A stretch of DNA of 35,663 nt, taken from Euryarchaeota archaeon UBA53 (lineage in GTDB: Archaea > Thermoplasmatota > Poseidoniia > Poseidoniales > Poseidoniaceae). A model generated the notes under the pieces. It had not been told where the DNA came from. It worked only from the letters and a program-made list of their open reading frames with translations, and made no database searches. This document shows positions 16,086 to 26,100 of the stretch, one piece after another (the stretch's first letter is position 1; every line of letters starts with the position of its first letter). Position numbers and translations under genes: made by a program. Location of the stretch: positions 33,930-69,592 of the forward strand of contig DAZU01000043.1 in assembly GCA_002507425.1 (NCBI GenBank). Direction: 5' to 3'.

Positions 16086-19085
16086 ATGGAACAGAGGGTT
16101 GTCACCGCAATATTCCTTGTTGCTATCATGTTAGTATCTGGATGCTTCGGCAATGAACGGACAGAAAGCGAAGATTTGGAAAGCAGTGTAGAAAATAAGG
16201 TGACATTTGCTGAGATTTCAATAAACGATCAGTTTCCATCTGTGCAAGTCAACGAGATCCTGATAATCGAAGGGACAACCATTCTTCCACCGTATTTGAT
16301 GGATGACGTCGTTTACACATATGAGTTTGAGACACCTACAGGATTAAGGAACGTTGAGTCGACTATTACAAAAACTGATACTGGTTTCAAAATAATCATG
16401 TCACCTGACGAACCTGGAGTTTGGAAAGTTAATGTCCTGATGATGCTAGATGAATATTTTGAGAACCCATATGATTCCGCATCGTTCAATGTTCTTATTC
16501 CCGATGAAGGTGAAACAATACTAACAACAGATGGAATTGTAACCATGGATAGGGCTGGAAATCTAGCGATATACGGCAGCGTATTCCACTCAAACACAAA
16601 TACCTGCGAAATTACCGATGGGGTCAGTTCAGTCACCCCCGACGTGAATGGTAATTTTGCTCTTGATTTGGGTTATATCGAAAATGGATTCAATATTACA
16701 CTAACTGCTAATTGCGGAGAATGGACTGACTCATTTGATACAAAATTAGTCAGAGTTTTGTTCCCGCCTGGAGGTGATATGGACGGAGATGGAGTCTCAG
16801 ATGAGGCAGATAGTTGTCCAAACGGACACGGAGCTAATGAGGGTTGGAAGTCAAACCAGGCAACAGATAGAGATTCTGATGGTTGTCATGATTTCGAGGA
16901 AGATCTTGATGATGACAATGATTTAATTGCAGATATTGACGATGATTGCGTATCTGAATTAGGTTGGGTAAGCACAGCAGCAAGTGACCATGACAGCGAC
17001 GGTTGTGCTGACTTGACTGAGGATGATGATGATGATAATGACCGTGTAATAGACACCTACGATCTTTGTGACAAGGGTGAAATTGGATGGGAGTCAAAAC
17101 CCTATACAGACTGGGATGGTGATGGGTGTAATGACCTATTAGAGGATGAAGACGATGACAATGACATGGTTATTGATAGCGCAGACAGTTGTTGGCGAGG
17201 TTTTTCAAACTGGATTAGTGATAGTGAATTTGACTATGATGGTGACGGGTGTTATGATTTATCGGAGGATAGTGACGATGACAATGATGGAGTCGAAGAC
17301 GTGAATGAGACTGGTGTAACATTAGATGAATGCCCAAGGTCACCCCTCAATGCTCAGGATGTTGATGAAAGAGGATGTGATGCAACGGAAAGGGACACAG
17401 ATGGTGACGGTGTTGTTGATGCTGATGATGAATGTCCAGGGACTCCTAATGGTAACGGTGTGAACAGTGTTGGATGTGCAGACTTAGACGGAGACGGAAT
17501 CTTCTCTAATGTTGATAATTGCTCAAACACAGAACAGAGATGGACCGTTGATTCAGAGGGTTGTGCGGTTTACCAGTTACCTGTCGACTGGAAAGAAAAT
17601 GGCCACGGCGATGGAAGGATGGATACTGTTGCACACTTTTCATTACCCACTTTGGACGGAACATGGTCTTTTAGAAATGAGTGGACTGGAAATGATGTAT
17701 ACATTTTCTTGTTCAAGTATACAGGCACTTCTGGTAATGGCAACAATGCTGACTGGTCTAGTAATCCAGGTTCGATGATTAGACAATTACCTAGTAATGC
17801 TCACCTTTTCTACGGGTCCTTCGACAATTCATACAAGAATGATATTCTATCAAGAAAAACTGCGGTTGAGAACGCATTAAACCCTGAAGAGGAACTAAAA
17901 TGGCAGGGACGCATACACTACATAGACCAAGATATGTCTACCGCTAGCGGGGGATTGGGGGATGTCATTAACAACTGGAATTCATTTTATTATGGTATTG
18001 ATAGATTCCAAAGGGCAAGAGAGATAGGTTCAATCTATGCTTGGACATCTCAAAGTAATGATATAACACATTGGGCATACGAAGCACGAATGTACAATTA
18101 TGAATTCAAGACCGAAATTAGGGAGAGTGATGCTAACATTCACAGTGTTACCATTGTGGATAAACTATGGCACTCTGGTGGCTGGGGAGGAGGATACACA
18201 TCAACATATGAAAACGTGAGTATCGGACTGCCAAGTAATATCTCCTCTTATGACACTCTCGAAGTTTTCCATGAGCATGCATGTGAGGATCGAAGAGACA
18301 GATATTCCAATTCAAACGGCGGATACTCTGGATGTCATGAGTGGGATTACCTTGCATACATGAAAATTTGCGACAGGGACAACAGTAGTAAGTGTGGAAC
18401 AGAATTTATGAGATGGATCACAACATATGGAAGGGAGGGGAGATGGCTAACCGATGTTTCTCCTTACCTTTTCATGCTTCAAGAGAATGAAACTAGGAAC
18501 TTCAGGTATCAGGGTGCGAACAAAGGCATGCTTACTGTAAAACTATATTTCTCAAACTGGGATAAAGGGGAAATTAGTTTCGAAGGAGAACGTATGTTTA
18601 CAGGAGGTCAATTTAATGGCCAATATAATAACGAGTCGACATACAAGCGCCAACACAACTTCACATCACTTTCAGATTATCACTCAGCCAAGATAGTGGC
18701 AACGATTACAGGTCATGGATTTAATCAGGATCAAGCTAATTGTGCTGAGTTTTGTGATCACGAGCATCACTACTATCTCAACGGCTATCAAGCATATGAG
18801 TGGCATCCGATAGTTGGCGATAACCAAGGTTGTGAAAAGGAAGTAGATAGGGGAGTGGTTGCAAACCAATATGGATCATGGCCATTCGGAAGAGCAGGCT
18901 GGTGTGCAGGCCAAGATGTAAAGCAATGGACATATGATATTACAGATTGGATTGACGATAATAGTACGAACAACTTGAGGTATCGTGGATTATACAATGG
19001 TCAGGAATATGTGCCTCAGGATACAAACGGTGGAGGCAGAAACATAGAAGCCAACATTTGGCTTATTTGGTATACTCAGAATTGA
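16086..19085 (+). CDS. lipoprotein with TSP3 calcium repeats and C-terminal PNGase F-like region
   Basis: ATG at 16086 is preferred to ATG 16047 because it gives a clean lipoprotein signal: MEQR, a hydrophobic core and lipobox LVSGC with Cys20. Residues about 25-230 are beta-rich. About 235-490 carry five or more acidic repeats such as DMDGDGVSDEADSC and DRDSDGCHDFEEDLDDDND, the thrombospondin type 3 calcium-binding type with paired Cys. About 500-670 is a thioredoxin-like or PNGase N-like stretch (HFSLPTLDGTWSF). About 690-999 resembles peptide-N-glycosidase F: HEWDYLAYMKICDRD, ITGHGFNQDQANCAEFCDHEHHYYLNG, and GSWPFGRAGWCAGQ. That enzyme removes N-glycans from glycoproteins. Catalytic residues were not verified. 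The last ten bases overlap mqnC. Confidence 0.75.
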   Translation: MEQRVVTAIFLVAIMLVSGCFGNERTESEDLESSVENKVTFAEISINDQFPSVQVNEILIIEGTTILPPYLMDDVVYTYEFETPTGLRNVESTITKTDTGFKIIMSPDEPGVWKVNVLMMLDEYFENPYDSASFNVLIPDEGETILTTDGIVTMDRAGNLAIYGSVFHSNTNTCEITDGVSSVTPDVNGNFALDLGYIENGFNITLTANCGEWTDSFDTKLVRVLFPPGGDMDGDGVSDEADSCPNGHGANEGWKSNQATDRDSDGCHDFEEDLDDDNDLIADIDDDCVSELGWVSTAASDHDSDGCADLTEDDDDDNDRVIDTYDLCDKGEIGWESKPYTDWDGDGCNDLLEDEDDDNDMVIDSADSCWRGFSNWISDSEFDYDGDGCYDLSEDSDDDNDGVEDVNETGVTLDECPRSPLNAQDVDERGCDATERDTDGDGVVDADDECPGTPNGNGVNSVGCADLDGDGIFSNVDNCSNTEQRWTVDSEGCAVYQLPVDWKENGHGDGRMDTVAHFSLPTLDGTWSFRNEWTGNDVYIFLFKYTGTSGNGNNADWSSNPGSMIRQLPSNAHLFYGSFDNSYKNDILSRKTAVENALNPEEELKWQGRIHYIDQDMSTASGGLGDVINNWNSFYYGIDRFQRAREIGSIYAWTSQSNDITHWAYEARMYNYEFKTEIRESDANIHSVTIVDKLWHSGGWGGGYTSTYENVSIGLPSNISSYDTLEVFHEHACEDRRDRYSNSNGGYSGCHEWDYLAYMKICDRDNSSKCGTEFMRWITTYGREGRWLTDVSPYLFMLQENETRNFRYQGANKGMLTVKLYFSNWDKGEISFEGERMFTGGQFNGQYNNESTYKRQHNFTSLSDYHSAKIVATITGHGFNQDQANCAEFCDHEHHYYLNGYQAYEWHPIVGDNQGCEKEVDRGVVANQYGSWPFGRAGWCAGQDVKQWTYDITDWIDDNSTNNLRYRGLYNGQEYVPQDTNGGGRNIEANIWLIWYTQN

Positions 19086-20242
19086 CTGGGCGGAGGAGCA
19101 GCGAGGTCTTCCAGGTTAGTATTAGGCGATGGAGTTTCCAACAATTCATAACGAGAGTTTCTGCGGCGAGGTTTGAATCCCGCTCGAACTATTACATCTT
19201 GTAGTTCATTCTCACTTGCTGATATTTTTTCAGTTCCCGACGCTGAGACAACATTTTCTTCCATCATAGTTGAACCGGCATCATCGGCACCGCCCAGTAA
19301 GGCCATTTGTGCTACTGACAACCCCATTGTAGGCCAAGAGGCTTGAATGTGATCGATATTGTCAAAGAATAGTCTTGATATCGCAATGTGACGAAGGTAT
19401 TCACTAGGTCCTGCGCCCAGCTCCAGACGATTTCGACCTCGATTCCTTCTGCCATAGACATTGTTCTCAAGCTGCACTGGCCATGCAACAAATGATGTAA
19501 AACCGTTCCCGTATTGGGAGAGACTTTCATCCTGAAGTTTTCTAACGCGGCGCATGTGTTCTATCCGATCACCAATTGATTCACCAAATCCAAATACATT
19601 GGTAGCACTTGTAATTAGTCCAAGCGATTGAGCTTCTGCCATTACCTTCAGCCAATTTGCAGGCGAACCTTTCTTTGGAGAAACATTTTTTCTTACATCA
19701 TCAACAAGCATCTCTGCACCACCTCCAGGTAAACCATGCATTCCTGAGCCTTTCAGTATCTCCAATACGTCTAGTGTCGATATTCCTGTAACCTCTGAGA
19801 TTCCTTCAATCTCAATAGGAGAAAAACAATCTAGGTCAATGCTTGGATGTAGTTTTCGTAAAGACTTGATTAAGTCCGTGTAAAAATCAATACCTAATTC
19901 GGGGTTTACTCCTCCTTGCATTAAGATTCGTGACCCACCTATTTGCTCAAGTTCTTTGACTCTTTGGCTAATTTCCTCAACCGTTTGGGTGTAATTTTCT
20001 TCATGTCCTGGCGGCCGATAAAATGAACAAAATTGGCAATTGATTGTACACACATTGGTGTAGTTTATGTTACGGTCGATAAGATATGTTACTTCTTCAT
20101 TACCATTCATCTGGATTCTGCGTGCATTAGCAGCTCTTCTGATAGATTGTAAGGGTGCGTCACGGTATAGTATAACGGCTTCTTCTGGAGTCAATCTGTC
20201 TCCAGTTGAGGTGTGATTATCTAGGATTTTTCGCCAAGACAT
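19076..20242 (-). CDS. mqnC: radical SAM enzyme, cyclic dehypoxanthinyl futalosine synthase (MqnC) family
   Basis: 388 residues from ATG at 20242; GTG at 20251, abutting the pepP stop, is a possible earlier start. The Fe-S site is C65-x3-C69-x2-C72 in VCTINCQFCSFYR, preceded by YLIDRNINYTN. MqnC-type features are ILMQGGVNPELG, SGMHGLPGGGAE, the ATNVFGFGE loop, IQASWPTMG and ADDAGSTMMEENVVSASG. CofH of F420 synthesis, the closest relative, has QTSW and ANDLGGTLMNE-type variants instead. MqnC cyclises dehypoxanthine futalosine in the futalosine route to menaquinone. No other mqn gene is in the window. It lies directly after pepP. Confidence 0.82.
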   Translation of the reverse strand: MSWRKILDNHTSTGDRLTPEEAVILYRDAPLQSIRRAANARRIQMNGNEEVTYLIDRNINYTNVCTINCQFCSFYRPPGHEENYTQTVEEISQRVKELEQIGGSRILMQGGVNPELGIDFYTDLIKSLRKLHPSIDLDCFSPIEIEGISEVTGISTLDVLEILKGSGMHGLPGGGAEMLVDDVRKNVSPKKGSPANWLKVMAEAQSLGLITSATNVFGFGESIGDRIEHMRRVRKLQDESLSQYGNGFTSFVAWPVQLENNVYGRRNRGRNRLELGAGPSEYLRHIAISRLFFDNIDHIQASWPTMGLSVAQMALLGGADDAGSTMMEENVVSASGTEKISASENELQDVIVRAGFKPRRRNSRYELLETPSPNTNLEDLAAPPPSQF

Positions 20243-20251
20243 AGTTTCCAC

Positions 20252-21616
20252 TCAACCAGACCCAATTAACGATTCAATATTAGTAATTGTTTTTGGGCAA
20301 TCCCCTGAAAGTACTTCTGGACCATCTGTTGTGATCAAAATATCATCTTCGACCCTGATTCCAATATTTTCATATTTTTTCGGACATTCAACATCTCTTC
20401 TCCATGATCCAAAGTATAATCCTGGTTCAACGGTTATTACCATCCCCTCCTCAAGCAACCTTGGTTCCCCACCAGGCTTGTAAATACCCACATCATGAAC
20501 ATCAATGCCTAACCAATGTCCTGTATTGTGCATATACCATTTATTCAGATCCCCGTCGGGAGATAAGGCTTCATCCAATTCTTGGTCAATAACACCCAAC
20601 TTTATCAGCCCCTTTGCCAATACCTCTCTAGCGGCCAAATGTGGTGCATCATAAGAATTACCAACCTTGCATGCTTCAATCCCAGCAAGTTGTGAATCCA
20701 GAACTAGTTGATAAATTTCCGCTTGAGATTCGCTAAATACTCCATTTGCTGGCCATGACCTAGTTATATCTGAAGCATAGCCTTCATACTCACACCCTGC
20801 ATCAGTAAGGATAATTTCACCATCATTACAAATGTCTTTATTTTCTGTATAATGTAATATTGTAGCATTTTCACCACTTCCAATTATACAAGGGTAGGCG
20901 CTTCCAGTTGTTTTAGAATATTTGAAAAATCCTTCGATCAAACCTTCTAACTGATATTCTCCAATTCCTGGCCTCGTGTTTTTCATAGCAATAATGTGAG
21001 CTTGACTAGCGACTTTTGCGGAGTAACGCATCAATTCTACTTCTGCAGCGGATTTTCTCAGTCGCAATTCGTTAATCATCTGGGATGGGTCGCAAATACT
21101 GTCTGGTCCAAATCCGTGTTTTTGACGTTCCCTCGATTGTGTTTTCATCTCAGACTCTACAATCTCATCGACCTTAGGATTTATTCCCAAGCGCATGAAT
21201 ACTCGACTGGACTTCCGGATCATTTTGGATAAATTATCATTTAATTCATCATACGAATAAGATTCGTCAACAGGCCAATCGTTTTTTGCCCCCTCCAGTC
21301 CAGGTCTTCTTCCCTCCCAGATTTCCTTCAGGGTATCGGAAGGTTGTACGAATAGAGCGGTTATCCAATTCCCATCTTTGTTGTAAGCACAAAACAGCGA
21401 ATCTGGGTCCTTCCAGCCACAGAAATACAACATATCACTGCTGCACCTGTAAGGATACTTGACATCGTTTGACCTTGTTGATGTTGGGGGATTAGGAATT
21501 ACAATTAGGTCATTAGGCTTCAATTGTGATAACAATCTAGACTGACGAATGCGGTATTCTTCATTGCTTATACTGGCAGGTATTCGACCAACCTCCTGAG
21601 TATACACGTCCCACAT
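20252..21616 (-). CDS. pepP: Xaa-Pro aminopeptidase, M24B family
   Basis: 454 residues. The N-terminal aminopeptidase P domain (about 1-170) begins EEYRIRQSRLLSQLKPNDLIVIPNPP and includes YPYRCSSDMLYFCGW. The C-terminal pita-bread domain carries the dinuclear metal ligands: Asp in DAGCEYEGYASDITRSWP (two Asp), His in HNTGHWLGIDVHDVG, Glu in VITVEPGLYF and Glu in GIRVEDDILIT. It removes the N-terminal residue next to proline and thus finishes off peptides in the cytoplasm. There is no signal peptide. The ATG at 21616 has AAGG three to four bases upstream. The stop abuts the GTG/ATG start region of mqnC. Confidence 0.92.
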   Translation of the reverse strand: MWDVYTQEVGRIPASISNEEYRIRQSRLLSQLKPNDLIVIPNPPTSTRSNDVKYPYRCSSDMLYFCGWKDPDSLFCAYNKDGNWITALFVQPSDTLKEIWEGRRPGLEGAKNDWPVDESYSYDELNDNLSKMIRKSSRVFMRLGINPKVDEIVESEMKTQSRERQKHGFGPDSICDPSQMINELRLRKSAAEVELMRYSAKVASQAHIIAMKNTRPGIGEYQLEGLIEGFFKYSKTTGSAYPCIIGSGENATILHYTENKDICNDGEIILTDAGCEYEGYASDITRSWPANGVFSESQAEIYQLVLDSQLAGIEACKVGNSYDAPHLAAREVLAKGLIKLGVIDQELDEALSPDGDLNKWYMHNTGHWLGIDVHDVGIYKPGGEPRLLEEGMVITVEPGLYFGSWRRDVECPKKYENIGIRVEDDILITTDGPEVLSGDCPKTITNIESLIGSG

Positions 21617-21653
21617 GTTCCTTGGGTAGGAGGACTGATTATTCAGTGCTTTG

Positions 21654-21663
21654 TAGATATACA
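21654..21663 (-). promoter_or_regulatory. candidate TATA box upstream of pepP
   Basis: The minus-strand string TGTATATCTA lies about 40-45 bases before the pepP ATG in a 97-base gap. It is A/T-rich and well placed for an archaeal promoter, but no BRE is obvious, so support is modest. Confidence 0.3.
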
Positions 21664-21713
21664 GTCAATTTTTCTTGTTGGATTGTTGAGGTTAGTGTAG
21701 AAGTATACAGGCT

Positions 21714-23183
21714 CTATTCTTTCTCTTCAGAAGCCGATTCCCATTTAGGTAGCGACTCAGATTTGTTCTTTTTAGTAAGAATAAATCCTAGAATGAACAA
21801 GGTTACAAACACAATGGTAATCAATATAGGAAATGTTTCTTCTTGGCTATCAATAGGTGAATCAGATGTAGGCTCGAGAACTGTTACTTTGAATTCTTGG
21901 GAATCAGAAGCGCCATCATCATCTGTCACAACCAACATCATTTTGTGACTACCAACGTCTAAATCATTAACAGTTATTTGGTTTGTATTTGAGATGAGTA
22001 TATCGTCTAAAAACCACTGAATTTGTATTTCACGCAAATCGCTAATTGTGTCGTGAATGTCTGCTTCCAAAATTAACTCTTCGCCAAGAGACAGTAAGGC
22101 GTTTTGTGAATTTATCTTTACATCCGACAAGACTTCGATCCCTACCGATGGAGGTAGATTAGACACTGATAATTCACATGATGTGCTTGTTAAACGACCA
22201 ACAGAATCGATCACATCTAAATTCACATGATAATTGCCAGACAATGTAGGGTTTAGTGAGAAAACCATACCTTCAATCTCATCCTCAGTTGCAACCCTTT
22301 GTAGGCCATCGGGTTGCAAAACTGTCCACACAGACTGCAAGTCACTCCCCCATATTCCATCATGCGACCCACTTCCATCAAACAGAACTGTTTCGCCCTC
22401 ATTAGCAGTACTTGGTGCTATAATCTCAGCGATCGGATTTGTCTCGTCTACATTTAACTCAAAATTTATCACTGGAGATACCAACAAGAACGGATTGTGT
22501 AATTCATACTGGAATTGCCACTTTCCATCAGTAAGCGAAAAGTTGTTTGTGTCCAATTGAATTGATAATTGATGTTTCATAGAACTAGTGTTGTATGTAA
22601 GTTGAATCTGTTTGTTGTGAATTTCTCCCATACAGGCCCCGTAAGGAGAATAACACCAAGACAAATTAAGAGTTGATTCATTGATTGGGATAGAATGTAA
22701 AGATTCTGCATTGATTGTGAATCGACCGTCAAGAGTGATGTTTTCTTGATGTAATGGCAAAAGCATAGGAGCATGTGGTCCATCTCCAATGAAAACGACA
22801 CGTGTTAGTGTCTGCACACTATCAGCATGTGGTTGAGTAACCTGTATCATACATATACAATCATACTGCTCAACATCAATTTGTATGCTCCAACTCCATA
22901 GGCTTTCATCGATTGGTGTTACCTCGGTAAAAAATTCTCCTGAGGATATTATGTTGTGGTAAGAATATTCTTCTGTAATGTCAATCAAAACCCAAGACGC
23001 AGTTTGCGGCTGTAATGTTGTTGTTCCGGTAATTTGGAGCGTATTGTTATGCCACTGACCATTTTCACTATCGCTGTGTAGTATTGCTTGATTTTCATCC
23101 ACCGAATCATAGCCAGAGGTTAAGGGAACATAACAAACTAATAGCATAATCAAGATAAAACCTGATTTGCTTGAAACAGTCAT
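21714..23183 (-). CDS. exported Ig/PKD-type protein with C-terminal membrane anchor
   Basis: 489 residues. A signal segment (MTVSSKSGFILIMLLVCYVPL) and a C-terminal helix (about 452-472, FPILITIVFVTLFILGFIL) followed by KKNKSE place nearly all of it outside the cell. The body is beta-rich. PIAEIIAPSTANEGETVLFDGSGSHDG is the opening of a PKD domain (about 250-345). NLPPSVGIEVLSD and VGSHKMMLVVTDDDGASDSQEFKVTVLEP belong to a second similar unit. Paired Cys in the first half (CDCICMI and CYSPYGAC) suggest disulfides. No catalytic site was seen; an adhesion or surface-scaffold role is inferred. The start follows the TSP3 gene stop by three bases with GAGGAG at 23195-23190 inside that gene's last codons. 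Confidence 0.7.
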   Translation of the reverse strand: MTVSSKSGFILIMLLVCYVPLTSGYDSVDENQAILHSDSENGQWHNNTLQITGTTTLQPQTASWVLIDITEEYSYHNIISSGEFFTEVTPIDESLWSWSIQIDVEQYDCICMIQVTQPHADSVQTLTRVVFIGDGPHAPMLLPLHQENITLDGRFTINAESLHSIPINESTLNLSWCYSPYGACMGEIHNKQIQLTYNTSSMKHQLSIQLDTNNFSLTDGKWQFQYELHNPFLLVSPVINFELNVDETNPIAEIIAPSTANEGETVLFDGSGSHDGIWGSDLQSVWTVLQPDGLQRVATEDEIEGMVFSLNPTLSGNYHVNLDVIDSVGRLTSTSCELSVSNLPPSVGIEVLSDVKINSQNALLSLGEELILEADIHDTISDLREIQIQWFLDDILISNTNQITVNDLDVGSHKMMLVVTDDDGASDSQEFKVTVLEPTSDSPIDSQEETFPILITIVFVTLFILGFILTKKNKSESLPKWESASEEKE

Positions 23184-23186
23184 TCT

Positions 23187-26100
23187 TCACTCCTCAAACG
23201 CATTGCATAGTTGTCCCTGACCAGGGAAACTGTTGATATCTCTTGGATTTGTATCCCACTTATATTCGCAGTAATTGATGTGCCCATCACCATCTGTGTC
23301 AACCATTCTATCGACATTATCAAATGGGTCGAAGTTGAAATAATACTCCCATCCTGTTGCCATGCCATCATCATCGTGATCCTGATAGTAAACTTCGGGA
23401 CCATCATCCCAATCATCACCATCAGTATCATTAGTGATTGGGTTTGTTCCGTTTATGAATTCCTCATAGCTGGTGTAATTCTCTAAATTGTCAAAGAAGG
23501 CTTTCCCTTCAGGAGTATCAGGGTTAATGTGACAGTTGCTTGACTGTGGATCATTGTAGGATGGACAATATTTTGCTATTAATCCCGTTCGGTTTAATCC
23601 ATCATTATCAGGATCTTCCATTCCGTCATCGATTCCGTCGCCGTCAGAGTCTTTCAATGAGGGGTCCATTATTCCTCGAGCTCCATTGACTTCATACGTT
23701 GCATTATCTACTAAACCAATAATAAGAGCCTGTTCAGAGTATTTCACTTCCCATCCATCAGGTAGCAGGTCACCATCTGTGTCATCATCAACAGGATTGG
23801 TATCCCAACGATCGGGAGCCTCAGCAGCATTGGCTAATGTATCGTTATCGATATCATATGTATCATCTTTCATCGAACCTTCTGATGGATCTAACGCCCA
23901 TCTACCATTGCAGCTGCAAAGTGCATTGTTAGGAGTATTGAAATTAGTTAAATTCATTTCATAAATTTCGTATTTCTTTTCGAGGATAAACCCGCCTAAC
24001 CAGTTCTTCCAGGCATAACCACCCTCATCCAAACCACATTCAATCATCGATTCACATCCTGGTGGTAACCACAAATCGGTTGAAACCCAAAGTGAGTGGG
24101 ACCTTGAGTTATCCTCAACTGATTCTACTTGCATTTCCCAGCCATCTAGCATTCCATCTGCATCTGTGTCATTGATTAATGGATTTGTAGGATTCTGGAA
24201 TGGGCGGGGAACGAACAAAACCTCGTGACCGTCAATCAAGCCGTCACTGTCTGTGTCTGAGTTATTTGCGTGGGTGAGGAAATTATCTTGACCTAGAATT
24301 ACTTCTTCACCATCTTCAAGGCCATCATTGTCAGTATCATACATACAAGGGCTTGTGAAGTACTCCTCACCATACCATGTAAAGCCATTCAAAGCTTCGG
24401 CTTGATCTCCTAAACCATCCCCATCAGTATCTGCATTGGATGCGTTGGAACCAGTATCACATACGTCATTGAATTCCTTGAAATCAGATAGGCCGTCCTC
24501 GTCAGTATCCCAAAGTCCAGGATCTGAAGTGACCCGAGTTGTTTGAACACCCCGATTGACAACTAAAATATCCCAACCAATTACCTCGATTCCGTCTTTC
24601 AATCCATCTCCATCTGTGTCAGGATTCATCGGATCTGTTGACCTTCCATCAATTATCCCATCATTATCTGAGTCTCTAGCATTGTACTCCATCAAATTGG
24701 TGAACATTTCATCTAATTCTACTATCTCAACCCACACATCTAGCCGGCTTTCTATTGTGTCACCTACTTCTACATTGATAGCATAAACATAACCTTCGAC
24801 GGGGGATAGTAGTGGAACCACTTGCTGATTGCCTCCTGAAAGTGTAATTCTTGCTCTAGCTACTGTTTGGTTAACGCTAACAAAGTCATCAAGTTCAACG
24901 TCGATTGCAACTACAAGGGCTATGTTTTCTAATGTTGAGAATACTACTAATCCGTCTCCGTCAGCATCATATCCATCCCTATCCGGGTCTAAATCTCCGT
25001 TTGAACCATCCCTTGGATCAAGTCCATTTGTTGCTTCCCATCCATCTGGCATACCGTCCTCATCAGTATCTTTGTGCCATGGCGAGGTAAATTTCTCTTC
25101 ACCAAATATCAAAGCAACTTGATATTCCTCGATGTTGTTCATACCGTCTTCATCCCAGTCTCCATACCCATCAGAATTGTTGGCAGGATCTAATAGTTGG
25201 GATGCAGCAATTGCTGTTCCAGTTTGGGGATGTTCTGCGACATGTGCAAAGCAAAATTCGAACCCATCTGGCATCCCGTCTCCGTCAGTATCCCAATCTG
25301 AGGGCCCATTCATCAGGCCATCTCCGTCCATATCTTGCTTGAACCAAGCGAGTCCATCAGCTGCAAAGGAAGCGAAAGGCGCAGTCCTACTAACTTCATC
25401 TAGTAGACTCATTCCACAATTTTGGCCAGTTGCTTTCTTTACATTTATGTTAGACTCAGAAATTTCGTCTTTGTCATCAAGCAAATCTCCATCTGAGTCA
25501 GCCATTAGCGGGTTCGTTCCGTATTTTTCCTCTTGAAGGTTGAACAATCCGTCATCGTCAGAATCAAGCACCTGATCACAGGAATGTTGATTATCGGCGT
25601 TTGCTAAATCCTCCCAGTTCCCTAGGTCATTACTTCCATCAAAGAAACTGCTTATTCCGGATTTCAATAAATCTGTCAATTCTGGGCAATCCCAGTTTGC
25701 AGATAATGGATCGAATAATGTATAATTACGCTCGGGATGAAAAACAAATTTCTTGTACTCTACTTCCCATTTATCATTAAGGCCATCCCCATCTGTATCT
25801 GCTAATCTTGGGTTAGTTCCTTCTTCCGCTTCAACTTCATTGATTAGGCCATCTCTGTCAGGATCGCCTTTTGGACCATCATCTGGGTCAGGCCATGAAT
25901 CATCTTCCTCCTGAATTTCAGCATCGGTAGATGCGCCACCACTAGCGTCATTTAATTCCTCTTCAGATTCTCCGTTATCAAGAGGGTTAAGGCCATTTTC
26001 AACTTCCCAACCATCTAGAAGTCCGTCATCATCGGTATCGTTATCATTTTTGTCCGTTCCTATCAAATCTTCAACAACATTCTTTAGACCATCATTATCA

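Noticed and set aside
19160..19190. tRNA T-arm-like word (TTTGAATCCCGCTCGAAC)
   Set aside because: No cloverleaf around it and it lies in the mqnC coding frame; no tRNA was found in the window.
19076..20251. CofH (F420 biosynthesis) as the identity of the radical SAM gene
   Set aside because: QASW and GSTMMEENVVSA at the diagnostic sites are MqnC-like; CofH remains a fallback pending phylogeny.
25132..25536. Antisense open frames on the plus strand across the TSP3 gene
   Set aside because: Ser/Pro-rich translations are the mirror of Asp/Gly codons; no start signals or domains.
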